DNA of 64,000 nt from Candidatus Aramenus sulfurataquae (GCA_000565255.1 ASRH01000005.1:119924-183923), one strand, 5' to 3'; shown: positions 38,354 to 48,779, numbered from the stretch's first letter. Numbers and translations are program-made. Notes: generated by a model from the letters alone, not told the origin.

Positions 38354-38818
38354 GTGTTTAAGTCGCTAGTGGAGTTCCTCGGTTCAGAAGACTTATTAGA
38401 GGAAAGTATGATATCCTCCTCTTTGAACATATCCGACGAGGACTTCATGGACTACTTTGAGGGAAAACTAAAGTCAATCAGGGACGGGGTGAGCTACTTA
38501 AACAAATCCGTGGAAGTCCTAGAGAGGTTTGAGGTGAAGTTCAGGAAGGTTCAAGTGTTCTTCAACGAAGTAAATTACCTTATTGGAATAGCGTTTTCCC
38601 TAATGGTGGCTAGCCTACTGTTGTTACTAGCGGGGGTTGGCGAGACTGGTGCCTATTACGTCCCGGTTGTGATGGTAGGAATATCAATGGGACTGGAGGT
38701 TCTGGGACTCTGCTATACTATTCTCCCAATAATAACGGTGACAGAACTGAGGAAGGAGACCTGGGAAGCTGCAAAGCTAAAGGCTAAGAGTAGTACTTTG
38801 TTGGATCTGCGATCTTAA
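38354..38818 (+). CDS. Membrane protein of unknown function, two predicted spans
   Basis: A 154-residue protein with a soluble helical N-terminal half (KLKSIRDGVSYLNKSVEVLE, coiled-coil-like) and two membrane spans at about residues 75-95 (IGIAFSLMVASLLLLLAGVG) and 101-122 (VPVVMVGISMGLEVLGLCY). No family is recognised. The GTG start at 38354 is preceded by further in-frame codons after a stop at 38309, and an ATG at 38289 opens one frame away, so the real N terminus may lie upstream across a shift in the G4A5 tract at 38311-38319. The 3' end overlaps queC by 35 nt on the other strand. Confidence 0.55.
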   Translation: MFKSLVEFLGSEDLLEESMISSSLNISDEDFMDYFEGKLKSIRDGVSYLNKSVEVLERFEVKFRKVQVFFNEVNYLIGIAFSLMVASLLLLLAGVGETGAYYVPVVMVGISMGLEVLGLCYTILPIITVTELRKETWEAAKLKAKSSTLLDLRS

Positions 38819-39380
38819 CTTCCCTAAACGCCATTTTCCTCATTTCGCATTGGCTACACTTTCCACAGTGGTACTTCTTCCCCAAAATGCAGGAGTACGT
38901 CTTCGAGGGATCTAGCCCGCTCATAACACCCAGCTTTAGTACCATTGGCTTGCTCATGTGGAGGAAAGGCATGTTCAACTTCACTCCCAAGATCTCTCCC
39001 AGCCTCCTCATTTCCTCCAAGATCTTGGGCTTGTTTGTCTCGTAGACGCACTCGTCGCTCACTGTCGGAAATATGACCTCATCGTAGCCCCTCTCCTTCG
39101 CGAAGACCAAGGCAAAGCTAAGCAAGATCACGTTCCTGTGCCTTATCGGCTCGTGTGGCCTTAGCCAGTCGGCGTCATAGAAGTGTTTTCCCATGTCCTT
39201 TATATTTACGTATATCAGTTTCTTTCCCAGTTCACTGCATATCTCCTTTGCAGACTTAAGTTGCATCGCATTTGACCTTTGCCCGTAATTGACGTAGAGG
39301 CAGTCCATAAGCTTGTCCTTGAAGTAATACGCAGCTGCAGAAGAGTCAAGTCCTCCTGAAATGAGAAGTAGGCTCCTCAC
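38784..39380 (-). CDS. queC: 7-cyano-7-deazaguanine synthase (QueC)
   Basis: A 198-residue PP-loop enzyme making preQ0, the precursor of archaeosine in archaeal tRNA. SGGLDSSAAAYYF at residues 8-20 is the PP-loop; the zinc site near the C terminus is C-x7-C-x2-C-x2-C-like (CILGKKYHCGKCSQC). RHRNVILLSFALVFA is the substrate-side helix. No other preQ0 or archaeosine genes are nearby. The ATG at 39380 is preceded by an AT-rich divergent promoter region. Confidence 0.92.
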   Translation of the reverse strand: MRSLLLISGGLDSSAAAYYFKDKLMDCLYVNYGQRSNAMQLKSAKEICSELGKKLIYVNIKDMGKHFYDADWLRPHEPIRHRNVILLSFALVFAKERGYDEVIFPTVSDECVYETNKPKILEEMRRLGEILGVKLNMPFLHMSKPMVLKLGVMSGLDPSKTYSCILGKKYHCGKCSQCEMRKMAFREVKIADPTKYYS

Positions 39381-39414
39381 GCTTATTTAAATACTTGGTA
39401 TAAAAAATAAACTT

Positions 39415-39768
39415 ATGTCAAGTATTGAAAACGAGGCAAAGAAGTTAGCCTCCACTTACGCAAGATGGCTCAGGGACCCAGAGGATGCCTTGTTTGGGAG
39501 CGGTGGGAAGGGCGTTGTCCAGCTAATGTACGCCAAGATAAAGGAGGCCAAGACCAAAGACGATATCCTCAAGATCCTCGACCTTACGCAGTACCAGATG
39601 AAGACCCCTACCTTTAACGACATGACCAGGTTTATCAACGAGTTGCGGAATAAGATATCCGGAATGAGTGATGAGGACGCCATCAAGTTTACAGTAGAGG
39701 TCTTCCGTTACTTCCAGATAGCCCTCTTTACCAAACTCGACGACATAAGGAGAGGAGTATGGGCATAA
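39415..39768 (+). CDS. Helical protein of unknown function
   Basis: A 117-residue all-helical soluble protein (ENEAKKLASTYARWLRDPED, then KGVVQLMYAKIKEAKTKDDI, FNDMTRFINELRNKISGMS, and KFTVEVFRYFQIALFTKLDD). No motif or family is recognised with confidence. It diverges from queC with 34 nt between starts. The composition is normal for the neighbourhood. Confidence 0.55.
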   Translation: MSSIENEAKKLASTYARWLRDPEDALFGSGGKGVVQLMYAKIKEAKTKDDILKILDLTQYQMKTPTFNDMTRFINELRNKISGMSDEDAIKFTVEVFRYFQIALFTKLDDIRRGVWA

Positions 39769-39800
39769 ATTAGATATAATAGTTTTTTGCTAAAATAAGC

Positions 39801-39820
39801 AAACATTTATATATTTGTTT
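39801..39820. promoter_or_regulatory. Inverted repeat over the TATA box of the HTH regulator gene
   Basis: AAACA-(10 nt)-TGTTT brackets TTTATATA, the likely TATA box, about 26-45 nt upstream of the regulator's ATG at 39846. A repressor bound here would block TBP, so autoregulation by the gene product is a reasonable guess. Confidence 0.4.
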
Positions 39821-39845
39821 TTTCCATATATAATGCGAGATAAGT

Positions 39846-40220
39846 ATGGAAGTGGAGAAACTAAAAGTGAGGTTACCCTCGGGTAAAGAGGTGGGGCTAA
39901 TAGAGGCACTGAGCTTCTGCTACGACATTTCGGACACTGACTTCCTAGTGCTGAAGACCCTCATAAACGCCGGGGAGAAGACAGAGGACGAACTCGCCAG
40001 CCTCCTGAAGCTCAGCAAGGCGTCAATTAACAGATCTGTAAATAAGCTCATATCCGTGGGCTTTGTAGAGAGGGTAAAGGATCAGAACTCCAAGGGAGGG
40101 AGGCCTAGGTACATATACAAGCCGTTAGATCCTACTGTAATCACTCAGAAGATAGCCAAGGACTTTGACTACTGCGCTAAGCTCTTCGGCAGCATAGTGC
40201 CAAGTGAGCTTTTAAAGTAG
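39846..40220 (+). CDS. Winged helix-turn-helix transcription regulator (TrmB/MarR-like), paralogue A
   Basis: A 124-residue regulator: [40 protein letters not shown] (recognition helix) and [19 protein letters not shown] (wing). It is a clear paralogue of the regulator at 40751-41083, sharing the CYxxSDTD opening (CYDISDTDF versus CYKLSDTDV) and the GRPR/GRPK wing. The Cys in the opening could sense redox or sulfur species. The two regulators flank a YHS protein and a TusA-like protein, so control of sulfur-carrier genes is likely. Confidence 0.75.
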   Translation: MEVEKLKVRLPSGKEVGLIEALSFCYDISDTDFLVLKTLINAGEKTEDELASLLKLSKASINRSVNKLISVGFVERVKDQNSKGGRPRYIYKPLDPTVITQKIAKDFDYCAKLFGSIVPSELLK

Positions 40221-40280
40221 CCGTTCGGTGGTTTTTAAAGATAAAACAGTTTATTTCATTTTCTCGTCTATTTATTACTC

Positions 40281-40460
40281 TTAGAGAGTTTGTTGTTCTG
40301 GTTTTCTCTTACAGTTAACGACGAATCTTTCAGGCTCTCTGGAGAAGGCTATTTGGCATAGTTCCGTGTCGAAGTAGTAGGTTACTTCGTTGTATTGCAC
40401 CTTGTACGGAGTACATTCAGCCTCAAAAAGCCTATTGCACACGGGGCAAACTACTTTCAT
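40281..40460 (-). CDS. YHS/TRASH-type metal-binding small protein
   Basis: A 59-residue protein (from the ATG at 40460) with MKVVCPVCNRLFEAECTPYK and YFDTELCQIAFSREPERFV. The CPVC pair, the aromatic YYFDTELC and the F-x3-PERFV ending are the YHS consensus, a small metal-binding domain found in copper chaperones and heavy-metal sensors. Here the pattern has four Cys. An in-frame ATG 18 nt upstream (40478) is a less likely start. It lies between the regulator and the TusA-like gene. Confidence 0.72.
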   Translation of the reverse strand: MKVVCPVCNRLFEAECTPYKVQYNEVTYYFDTELCQIAFSREPERFVVNCKRKPEQQTL

Positions 40461-40510
40461 ATTTTCCTTCTGATGCAAACTTTTTTAAGTTTTTCTTCTT
40501 TCATAAAAAT

Positions 40511-40765
40511 ATGGAGGAACTCAACCTCGTTGACAAAGAGTGCCCAGAACCTTTCCTAAGGACAGTGGGAAAGTTAATGCAGATGAAGGAAGGTAGACTA
40601 AAGGTAATCTACAAGGATCCCAAGTGCGACGAGATGATAATGCGGGCAGTAGACCTAATGGGTTGCAAGTTAATAGAACACAAGCAAAACGGCGATATCT
40701 TTGAGGTTGTGTTAGAAAAGGTCAACGATGAGAAGCCCAAAAAGGTGGAACTAAACGGCTGCTGA
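40511..40765 (+). CDS. TusA/SirA-like sulfur carrier protein
   Basis: An 84-residue protein with the TusA fold pattern: [20 protein letters not shown] with the active-site Cys11 in a CPxP motif, then [20 protein letters not shown] and a final strand. It is distinct from the TusA at 47498 (which has CPGP) and has three extra Cys (C39, C52 and C84 approximately). TusA-family proteins carry persulfide or thiosulfate between enzymes. Flanked by two paralogous regulators, it could be a dedicated sulfur-relay or signal protein. Confidence 0.76.
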   Translation: MEELNLVDKECPEPFLRTVGKLMQMKEGRLKVIYKDPKCDEMIMRAVDLMGCKLIEHKQNGDIFEVVLEKVNDEKPKKVELNGC

Positions 40766-41083
40766 GCTAATCCTCTTTGCGCATTCCTGCAAGTCGTTTC
40801 TTATTTTGCCCCAAAGGTTCTCTATTACTGAGTAGTCGAACTTTGGCCTCCCCACCTTCTTCTCGTCCCTCTTTATCCTTTCCACTAAGCCAACTTGGAT
40901 GAGCTTCTTTAGGCTTCCCTCTATTGTCGTCTTACTCACTCCCATTATGGCAGAGAGCTCCATAGAACTAACCGGTCTTTTCAACTCGATAAGCTTAAAT
41001 AGTACATCTACGTCAGTATCACTGAGTTTGTAGCAACACTTGATGCTGTGCTTCTTTTCCTTGTCGTTAATAACGCTTTCCAT
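40751..41083 (-). CDS. Winged helix-turn-helix transcription regulator, paralogue B
   Basis: A 110-residue regulator related to the one at 39846: [40 protein letters not shown] (recognition helix) and [15 protein letters not shown] (wing). It has an extra Cys pair (CC near residue 16), which could respond to sulfane sulfur or oxidants. Its 3' end overlaps the TusA-like gene by 15 nt on the opposite strand. Confidence 0.74.
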   Translation of the reverse strand: MESVINDKEKKHSIKCCYKLSDTDVDVLFKLIELKRPVSSMELSAIMGVSKTTIEGSLKKLIQVGLVERIKRDEKKVGRPKFDYSVIENLWGKIRNDLQECAKRISSAAV

Positions 41084-41126
41084 AAATAAAAAGTCTGAAA
41101 GCTCCTTTAAAAAATTTTTAGTTTTT

Positions 41127-41573
41127 TTACTTTTTATTAGTCAGTGGTTCTGGCGTCTTTCCCATTATCTTCTTGACGTATTCCCTGTACATGCACTTGT
41201 CTTGTATAACTATTAGTCCATTCTCCTCCGCAAGCTTAGCTGCCTCGTCGTTCCTTATGCCTTCCTGGAGCCAGATTGCCTTTACGTCACCCCTCTGCTT
41301 CTTCCTCTCTATTACCTCTTGGACTATCTTGGGGACCTCGGAGGATGGCCTAAATACTTGTACTATGTCTATTTGGTCTGGGACTTCCATGATGGAGGGA
41401 TAGGATTTCCTGCCTAAGATCTCGTCCACAGTGGGGTTCACTGGGATTACGTTGTAGCCGTGCTCTATTAGGAACTTAGGCACTTGATGAGAGGGTTTCG
41501 TCGGGTCCTTTGAGAACCCTACTGTGGCGATGTTTTTGAACCTTAACACTTGGAGGATCTTGTCCTCGCTCAT
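41127..41573 (-). CDS. CoA-binding domain protein (YccU-like)
   Basis: A 148-residue Rossmann protein: [20 protein letters not shown] is the CoA-binding loop, [20 protein letters not shown] the second strand and helix, and [20 protein letters not shown] the third. Length and pattern match free-standing CoA-binding proteins related to SucD's N-terminal domain; their function is unknown. The ATG at 41573 ([10 protein letters not shown]) is preferred; a longer frame exists to 41798 but runs through the divergent gene and reads as nonsense. Confidence 0.86.
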   Translation of the reverse strand: MSEDKILQVLRFKNIATVGFSKDPTKPSHQVPKFLIEHGYNVIPVNPTVDEILGRKSYPSIMEVPDQIDIVQVFRPSSEVPKIVQEVIERKKQRGDVKAIWLQEGIRNDEAAKLAEENGLIVIQDKCMYREYVKKIMGKTPEPLTNKK

Positions 41574-41629
41574 TCTCCCGAGATGAGAAGGGTTTTTTCC
41601 CTTAAATACTTTGATAGAAATGAGTAGAG

Positions 41630-43876
<2,247 letters not shown>

Positions 43877-43989
43877 TCAATTATGTATATTTTTAAGTTA
43901 AATAACCTTTTATGAAGTTCAACCACACTTATCTGAGCGCACGTAGTAGGAGCCATGTAATTTTTAATTCGCCCGTGGAACATTAACTT

Positions 43990-44304
43990 GTGACGATTGT
44001 AGTATCACCCTCAGCTTTTGGGAAACTGAGGGAAATAATAGAGAAGTTCAAGGGCGAGAAGGTTATTATAACTACCTATGGTGTGAGCTATGCATTAGAG
44101 AACAAAATAGACATAGACTTCGCCCTAGACCTAGGGGTGAAGGTAAGGGCGTACTCCCATAAGCCGTCTAAGATCTCTAACTTGTCCATATACGAGTCGG
44201 AAGCGTTGCTTGTAGCTAAGGACATAGAGGCAGTCCTAGTAGTAGGGGACGAGAAGGTAAAGGAGGAAGCGGAGAAGATGGGGGTAAAGACCATCTTGGT
44301 TTAG
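43990..44304 (+). CDS. Small alpha/beta protein of unknown function
   Basis: A 104-residue protein from a GTG at 43990. It alternates strands and helices (TIVVSPSAFGKLREII, KVIITTYGVSYALENK, AVLVVGDEKVKEEAEKMGVK) like a small Rossmann or PIN-like domain, but the acidic residues that define PIN nucleases are not in the right places. It diverges from the DUF1641 gene and its stop overlaps the thioredoxin-like gene by 4 nt. Function unknown. Confidence 0.55.
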   Translation: MTIVVSPSAFGKLREIIEKFKGEKVIITTYGVSYALENKIDIDFALDLGVKVRAYSHKPSKISNLSIYESEALLVAKDIEAVLVVGDEKVKEEAEKMGVKTILV

Positions 44305-44843
44305 CTCGAGGACTTTGCCATCATCTTCAGTAGGATGTGGGGCGGGAAACTGCCTGGGATCTCTGCCTTATCGTTGAGCACTATCTTTGGTACGCTCATA
44401 ACCCTGAACTTCTTTGCAAGGTCTGGATAGTCGTTAACGTCTATTACCTCTAGGTCCACGTTATCGTTAACTATCGGCAACTGGTAGAGTAGTTCAGCTG
44501 CCAGAGGACACTTGGTGCAGTCCGGGGTCACGAAAAGCTTTACGTTACCCCTTATGACCTTAGCCATTTCCATTTCCTTCTCGTCCAAGTGTACTACGTT
44601 GTTAGAGACCCTCACTAAGGCGTTTAAGAAGGGCCACAGCTCGTTCATCTGCGGTATTCCCCTGTAGGTGAAGTATACCCTGTTGCCTCTCCTTACACGT
44701 ATGGTGGGCTTCTCGCAGTTAATAGCCTCAAGCGTTATCCCCTCCTTTTTCAGCGACACCACGAAGTCCTCTGCGTTACAGAATTCTATGGTTATCCCGT
44801 TGATTGCGTTCAAGTACTGCCTTATTACTGGGTCGTAACTCAT
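44301..44843 (-). CDS. Thioredoxin-like protein with tandem domains
   Basis: A 180-residue protein whose C-terminal half is a thioredoxin fold with a CxxC active site, VKLFVTPDCTKCPLAAELL (C109, C112), and the cis-Pro segment VMSVPKIVLND. The N-terminal 100 residues carry two extra Cys (FC and NC) and FTYRGIPQMNELWPFL, consistent with a degenerate first thioredoxin domain as in archaeal protein disulfide oxidoreductases. Its location with an Lpd-like flavoprotein and DsrE suggests a role in reducing or shuttling sulfur-bound intermediates. Its start is 4 nt inside the upstream gene. Confidence 0.78.
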   Translation of the reverse strand: MSYDPVIRQYLNAINGITIEFCNAEDFVVSLKKEGITLEAINCEKPTIRVRRGNRVYFTYRGIPQMNELWPFLNALVRVSNNVVHLDEKEMEMAKVIRGNVKLFVTPDCTKCPLAAELLYQLPIVNDNVDLEVIDVNDYPDLAKKFRVMSVPKIVLNDKAEIPGSFPPHILLKMMAKSSS

Positions 44844-45178
44844 AAGAAGTACCTCAATGACTCTATTCCTTCCACGGCTTTTATTAACCTTTTTTCCAGC
44901 TCTTCTCGCGTCTGGAACCTCTTGATCACCAAGAGGGTGCTCCCCTCTATCTTGTACTCTACTGGTTCCCCTATTCCTTGGACTAGCCTGGAGGCCCTAG
45001 CGTACTTAACGCCCATTGCAACTAGGTCGTCTAGGCTCTCCCTCCCAGTGGGTAGTGGTATTGGAAGGACGAGTGTGTTGCCCTCTATAGTGAACGCGTA
45101 GTCCCCCATGTTAACCGAGAGCTTTTCCCCCTGCTTCTCTACGGAGTACCCCTTCTTTGCCAAGAAATCCTCAATCAT
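44840..45178 (-). CDS. Conserved-looking protein of unknown function in the Lpd-thioredoxin operon
   Basis: A 112-residue alpha/beta protein: MIEDFLAKKGYSVEKQGEKL, then two beta strands (YAFTIEGNTLVLPIPLPTG), a helix (SLDDLVAMGVKYARASRLVQ) and IKRFQTREELEKRLIKAVEG. No Cys and no recognised family. It overlaps Lpd by 8 nt and the thioredoxin-like gene by 4 nt, so all three are one operon with DsrE2B. Confidence 0.6.
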   Translation of the reverse strand: MIEDFLAKKGYSVEKQGEKLSVNMGDYAFTIEGNTLVLPIPLPTGRESLDDLVAMGVKYARASRLVQGIGEPVEYKIEGSTLLVIKRFQTREELEKRLIKAVEGIESLRYFL

Positions 45179-46499
45179 TTTTCATCCTCCTAAACCTATC
45201 TACGTCTAGGTTATAGAAGCTTCTCGCCGCATTGACTATAGCCTCCGAGAGCGAGGGGTGGACAAAGGCGGTCATAGCTAGATCCTTCACCGTCATCCCA
45301 GTCCTTATAGCCAACGATATGGCGTTCACTATCTCCTCAGCCACGTTTGAGACTACCTCGCCGTAGACCACTTTTCCGTTCTCGTCCACTCCCAGCTTGA
45401 CGTATCCTTCTCTGAACCCGCTCACCGTTGCCCTACTTGTTGCTGATAACGGGAACTTCTCCGTCTTGACGGCCAAGTTGAAGTCGCCCACTATACCCAC
45501 CTGCGGGTCCGTGTAGATCACCTGCGGGACGTGGAGGTAATCCACTTCCTCCCTTGCCCCCAACGCGTTTAGGCCTGCAACTATACCTTCCAGCATTGCC
45601 GTGTGGGCTACCTTCTTCCTCTTGTTAACAACGTCCCCAACAGCGTATACCTTTGGGTTGGAAGTCTCCATTCTCCTGTTCACGCAAATCCCGTTCTCGG
45701 AGCTTATGAGCTCCAGTCTCTCCATGCCCTTGGGGAAAGCCGGGCTCCTCCCGGTGGCGTATACTACTACCTCTCCCTCAAATATGCCCTTATTTGTCAC
45801 TACCCTTTCGTCCTTAACTTCCCTCACCTCTACGTTTTCTCTCACCTCCACTCCGTCCCAGTCCAACGCCTCCGCTATCACGCTCCTAACGTCCTCCGCG
45901 TACTCCTTTAGTATCCTGCTCCTGGTTAAGAGGGACACCTTTGCCCCCAGCCTTGCGTATATTTGGGCTATCTCCACCCCAGCGAAGCCTCCACCTATAA
46001 CCACCATGCTGGAGGGCACGCTCCTCAAGTTCACAGCTTCGTCTTCGCTTATTGCCCTGTCTATGCCGGGGTACTTTGGGGGGAGCGGTACAGATCCTGT
46101 CGCCAGGAAAAGTTTGTCGTACTCTAAGGTCTTGCCATCCACTGAGACCTTTCCCTTGTCCTCAATAATCGCCTCGCCCATGTACACTTCTGCCCCTGCG
46201 TCCTCGACCAGCTTTCTTCCAGCCTCAGACAAGTACTGAACTACCTCGTCCCTCTTCTTAAAGAACTCCCCTGGGGACACGGAGACGTTAAGCCCCTTAT
46301 AGTACCCTATCTCCTGCAACCTAGAGGAGAGAAAAGAAATGTCAGACAAAAAAATGCTTGGAATGCACCCGGAGTTTACACAGACCCCGCCAAACGCCTT
46401 TTTCTCCACTACCGCCGTCCTTATCCCATTTCTAGCCAACACGCTAGCTACTACGTATCCCGCAGATCCTCCGCCTATTACGACGGCGTCATACCTCAT
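45171..46499 (-). CDS. lpd: Dihydrolipoamide dehydrogenase-like flavoprotein
   Basis: A 442-residue flavin disulfide oxidoreductase. GGGSAG (residues 9-14) binds FAD, the redox Cys pair is CVNSGC (C40, C45), VVIGGGFAGVEIAQIYARLG is the NAD motif, VYAVGDV the second FAD motif, and AFVHPSLSEA the C-terminal His-Glu base. Everything needed for lipoamide oxidation is present. Sulfur-oxidising organisms encode a dedicated Lpd beside Hdr-like genes, acting on the lipoate-binding protein LbpA; no lbpA lies in the window. It is 5 nt downstream of the dsrE2B stop in the same operon. Confidence 0.9.
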   Translation of the reverse strand: MRYDAVVIGGGSAGYVVASVLARNGIRTAVVEKKAFGGVCVNSGCIPSIFLSDISFLSSRLQEIGYYKGLNVSVSPGEFFKKRDEVVQYLSEAGRKLVEDAGAEVYMGEAIIEDKGKVSVDGKTLEYDKLFLATGSVPLPPKYPGIDRAISEDEAVNLRSVPSSMVVIGGGFAGVEIAQIYARLGAKVSLLTRSRILKEYAEDVRSVIAEALDWDGVEVRENVEVREVKDERVVTNKGIFEGEVVVYATGRSPAFPKGMERLELISSENGICVNRRMETSNPKVYAVGDVVNKRKKVAHTAMLEGIVAGLNALGAREEVDYLHVPQVIYTDPQVGIVGDFNLAVKTEKFPLSATSRATVSGFREGYVKLGVDENGKVVYGEVVSNVAEEIVNAISLAIRTGMTVKDLAMTAFVHPSLSEAIVNAARSFYNLDVDRFRRMKND

Positions 46500-46504
46500 G
46501 TTAA

Positions 46505-46909
46505 TCAGAAGAACAGCGTTCTGTCCGCGTCCAACGTTAGGTCTATGAGAGTTGACCCTCCTACTAGCTCTATCCCGTCTACAACGTCAGACTCGTTCAT
46601 GTGGCACATGTCCTTGAGGCTCTGTACACATACATACATCTTAACTCCGTTGTCCTTTGCCATGTCGAAGAAGTGTATGAACGGGTTGCCTCCTTTCTTC
46701 CTCTCTTCCTCTTGCCACTTCTTTGAGAGCAGGAGCGGTCCCTTTATCATGAAGAACACTGAAGTCTCGTACTCCATGGATGCAGCTATGGACGCCATGA
46801 AGAGCGGGGCGTAGGTTCTGTCTAGGTCCTCTGGACCGTGCGTTACCACTATTAATATTTTCTTCTTTTGTTCCTCTTGTCCTTGCGACTGAGCAGTCGT
46901 CTGGCTCAT
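46505..46909 (-). CDS. DsrE-family sulfur-trafficking protein (DsrE2B-like)
   Basis: A 134-residue DsrE-family protein. A charged, Gln-rich leader (residues 1-16) precedes the fold [20 protein letters not shown]; conserved Cys94 and Cys102 lie in [13 protein letters not shown]. In Metallosphaera cuprina a DsrE2B/DsrE3A/TusA set lies next to Hdr-like genes and carries thiosulfate or persulfide, which matches the order here. This copy is on the opposite strand to dsrE3A, sharing a divergent promoter region. The start ATG is followed by lpd downstream. Confidence 0.86.
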   Translation of the reverse strand: MSQTTAQSQGQEEQKKKILIVVTHGPEDLDRTYAPLFMASIAASMEYETSVFFMIKGPLLLSKKWQEEERKKGGNPFIHFFDMAKDNGVKMYVCVQSLKDMCHMNESDVVDGIELVGGSTLIDLTLDADRTLFF

Positions 46910-47062
46910 ATTTTCCCCCAGACTATTTAATTTAGCTTACTTATATTTTTTATCAAAAATATTTACCTATGAGGACGAAGGTTTTTTTACTTTTTTTAAA
47001 AAAATTAAGAATACCGCAAAGCTTAAATATTTTTGAGAGTAATGTTATTTTAGTGTTAAAGT
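46910..47062. promoter_or_regulatory. Divergent promoter region between dsrE2B and dsrE3A
   Basis: This AT-rich 153-nt region holds a minus-strand TATA-like AAAATATAAG (about 46941-46950) for dsrE2B-lpd and a plus-strand CTTAAATAT (47022-47030) for dsrE3A-tusA. Long A/T tracts at 46981-47010 may be a shared operator or terminator. It is the natural control point for both arms of the sulfur module. Confidence 0.55.
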
Positions 47063-47485
47063 GTGTCAAGCAGCAATAAGAAGCTATCAATAATCGTATT
47101 CTCTGGAACAATAGACAAGTTAATGCCCGTAGGAATTTTGGCTAGTGGTGCGGCAGCCGCAGGGTACGAGGTTAACCTGTTTTTCACCTTCTGGGGCCTA
47201 AACGCCATTACGAAGGGGGCAATGCAGGGGATGCCACAGATCGACAAAAACTACGAGCAGATGGGTCCAATGATGATGCAGAAGATGCAGGAGATGAAGT
47301 TCCCCATGTGGCACCAGCTAGTTGAGCAGGCGAAGGAAGTAGGAGAGGTCAAGGTCTACGCTTGCTCTACCACAATGGAGTTCTTCGGGATCAAGGAGGA
47401 GGACTTAGCCCCGTTCGTTGATGACGTAGTGGGAGCAGCTACTTTCTTGGACAGGGCTACAGGCGGGATGACTTTGTTCATATGA
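47063..47485 (+). CDS. DsrE-family sulfur-trafficking protein (DsrE3A-like)
   Basis: A 140-residue protein with a GTG start. The fold begins LSIIVFSGTIDKLMPVGI and the conserved active Cys101 is in VYACSTTMEFFG. A Met-rich linker (MGPMMMQKMQEMKFPMW) is typical of the DsrE3A subgroup. Homologues from Metallosphaera bind and pass thiosulfate or persulfide to TusA, whose gene starts 12 nt downstream. Expected to be cytoplasmic and multimeric. Confidence 0.88.
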   Translation: MSSSNKKLSIIVFSGTIDKLMPVGILASGAAAAGYEVNLFFTFWGLNAITKGAMQGMPQIDKNYEQMGPMMMQKMQEMKFPMWHQLVEQAKEVGEVKVYACSTTMEFFGIKEEDLAPFVDDVVGAATFLDRATGGMTLFI

Positions 47486-47497
47486 AGGTGAGGTAGG

Positions 47498-47740
47498 ATG
47501 GCGCAGGACGTGAAGATCGCAAAAACCCTAGACGTAAAGGGGATGTACTGCCCGGGGCCAGTAATGGAGACTGCAAAGGCCATTAAGCAGATAGGCGTTG
47601 GTGAAGTGCTTGAGGTCTTGGCTACAGACCCCGCTGCCAAGCCCGACATAGAGGCGTGGGCTAGGAGAACCGGACACCAGATCCTCGATATACAGCAACA
47701 GGGCGGAGTTACGAGGATATTAATTAAGAGAATTAAGTAA
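47498..47740 (+). CDS. tusA: Sulfur carrier protein TusA
   Basis: An 80-residue TusA protein. The active-site Cys18 is in KGMYCPGPVMETAKAIKQIG and the fold ends with GGVTRILIKRIK. TusA accepts sulfane sulfur or thiosulfate from DsrE and hands it to the Hdr-like complex encoded just downstream. A strong ribosome-binding site (GGTGAGGTAGG) directly precedes the ATG, giving it a high predicted translation rate as suits a carrier protein. Confidence 0.94.
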   Translation: MAQDVKIAKTLDVKGMYCPGPVMETAKAIKQIGVGEVLEVLATDPAAKPDIEAWARRTGHQILDIQQQGGVTRILIKRIK

Positions 47741-47788
47741 CAATCCTCTCACGAGTTTTATAGTTAAGTTATTTATTTTTTAAGAAAA

Positions 47789-47796
47789 TTTATAAG
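47789..47796 (+). promoter_or_regulatory. TATA-like box for hdrC1
   Basis: TTTATAAG stands 33-40 nt upstream of the hdrC1 ATG, preceded by an A-rich BRE-like AAGAAAA, so hdrC1 probably has its own promoter besides read-through from tusA. Confidence 0.45.
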
Positions 47797-47828
47797 TTAC
47801 TTCTTACAACTCTAATACGGTAGAAAAT

Positions 47829-48665
47829 ATGTCACAAAGTAAATTATTGTCGTTGCCGGACGATCCAAGATTCCTAGACATGGCGTATTTTGAACAGGGA
47901 GCTCTACCAGAAGAGGTTAGGAATCTTGACTCGCTAAAGCCAGAGGAGAGGGAGACAGCAATAAAGTTCTGGCAGGCAGTCAAGTCTGACTTCAGGTTTA
48001 ACGAGTACTTGAGAGGGTGCCTAAACTGCGGAGTCTGTACTTCAGGTTGCCCAGCAGCCAAGTTTTACGACTACGGTCCCAGGGAAATGATCCAGTACAT
48101 GATGAGGGACGCGGTGGACAAGATCTGGGAGTTCACCAATAAGAAGGTTTGGGCCTGCGTCCAGTGTTTTACCTGCTCCATGAGGTGTCCATTCAACAAC
48201 GAGATAGCAGGGTTGATAATGCTCTTAAGGGAGTATGCAGTTCAGTTCGCGCTTCCCTCAGCTAAGGAGATCTTAGCGCCCTACAGGAGAGTCCTCTACA
48301 CAGTGATGACCCTGGGGAACCAAGTTACCCCAGACATGATCCAGCCAGAGGCGTTCCCTGACTGGGGTCCTCAAGCCGTTGAGGAGTCGAAGAACATGGA
48401 CGTCTACAGGAAGGCAATCCCGGTTGACCTAATGCAGAGGACTGACGTCGGTTGGCAGCCCTCACTTCAAACCGCAGTAGAGATGATGACTATCATGATA
48501 GAGTCCGGAGTAATGGACTCCATAAAGAAGGTCGACCCAGACCTATACGACATGGTCATGGACATATATGAGGACAGGAAAGCACAGCTCGAGGAGATTA
48601 AGGAGAAGTGGCAGAAGGGCGAGCTAAACGAGGACGAACTGCCGGACAGTTGGCTGGACTTATAA
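47829..48665 (+). CDS. hdrC1: Hdr-like complex iron-sulfur subunit HdrC1
   Basis: A 278-residue subunit with two [4Fe-4S] motifs: C64, C67, C70 and C74 (CLNCGVCTSGCP) and C110, C113, C116 and C120 (CVQCFTCSMRCP). The second half is helical and lacks further cysteines. In sulfur-oxidising archaea and bacteria the Hdr-like complex (HdrC1B1A-orf-HdrC2B2) oxidises carrier-bound sulfane sulfur toward sulfite, using electron paths related to heterodisulfide reductase. This is the first gene of the six-gene run. Confidence 0.92.
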   Translation: MSQSKLLSLPDDPRFLDMAYFEQGALPEEVRNLDSLKPEERETAIKFWQAVKSDFRFNEYLRGCLNCGVCTSGCPAAKFYDYGPREMIQYMMRDAVDKIWEFTNKKVWACVQCFTCSMRCPFNNEIAGLIMLLREYAVQFALPSAKEILAPYRRVLYTVMTLGNQVTPDMIQPEAFPDWGPQAVEESKNMDVYRKAIPVDLMQRTDVGWQPSLQTAVEMMTIMIESGVMDSIKKVDPDLYDMVMDIYEDRKAQLEEIKEKWQKGELNEDELPDSWLDL

Positions 48666-48666
48666 T

Positions 48667-48677
48667 TTACTTTTTTT
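48667..48677 (+). terminator. T-rich tract after hdrC1
   Basis: TTACTTTTTTTCG directly after the hdrC1 stop resembles the U-rich termination signals of Sulfolobales. hdrB1 follows after 114 nt of AT-rich DNA with its own TATA-like GTTTTTATTC near 48738-48747, so the hdr genes may be two transcripts. Confidence 0.4.
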
Positions 48678-48779
48678 CGAATTTTCTAAAACTTTTCTAA
48701 TTATCTAAATTATTAAATAGCTTCTTTAATAAGTAAAGTTTTTATTCTAAAAAGTCTACAGAAGTATAGGGGTATATGC

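Noticed and set aside
39415-39768. Small helical protein as a CRISPR type III Csm2-like subunit
   Set aside because: Only a vague helical resemblance; no cas genes or CRISPR repeats occur anywhere in the window.
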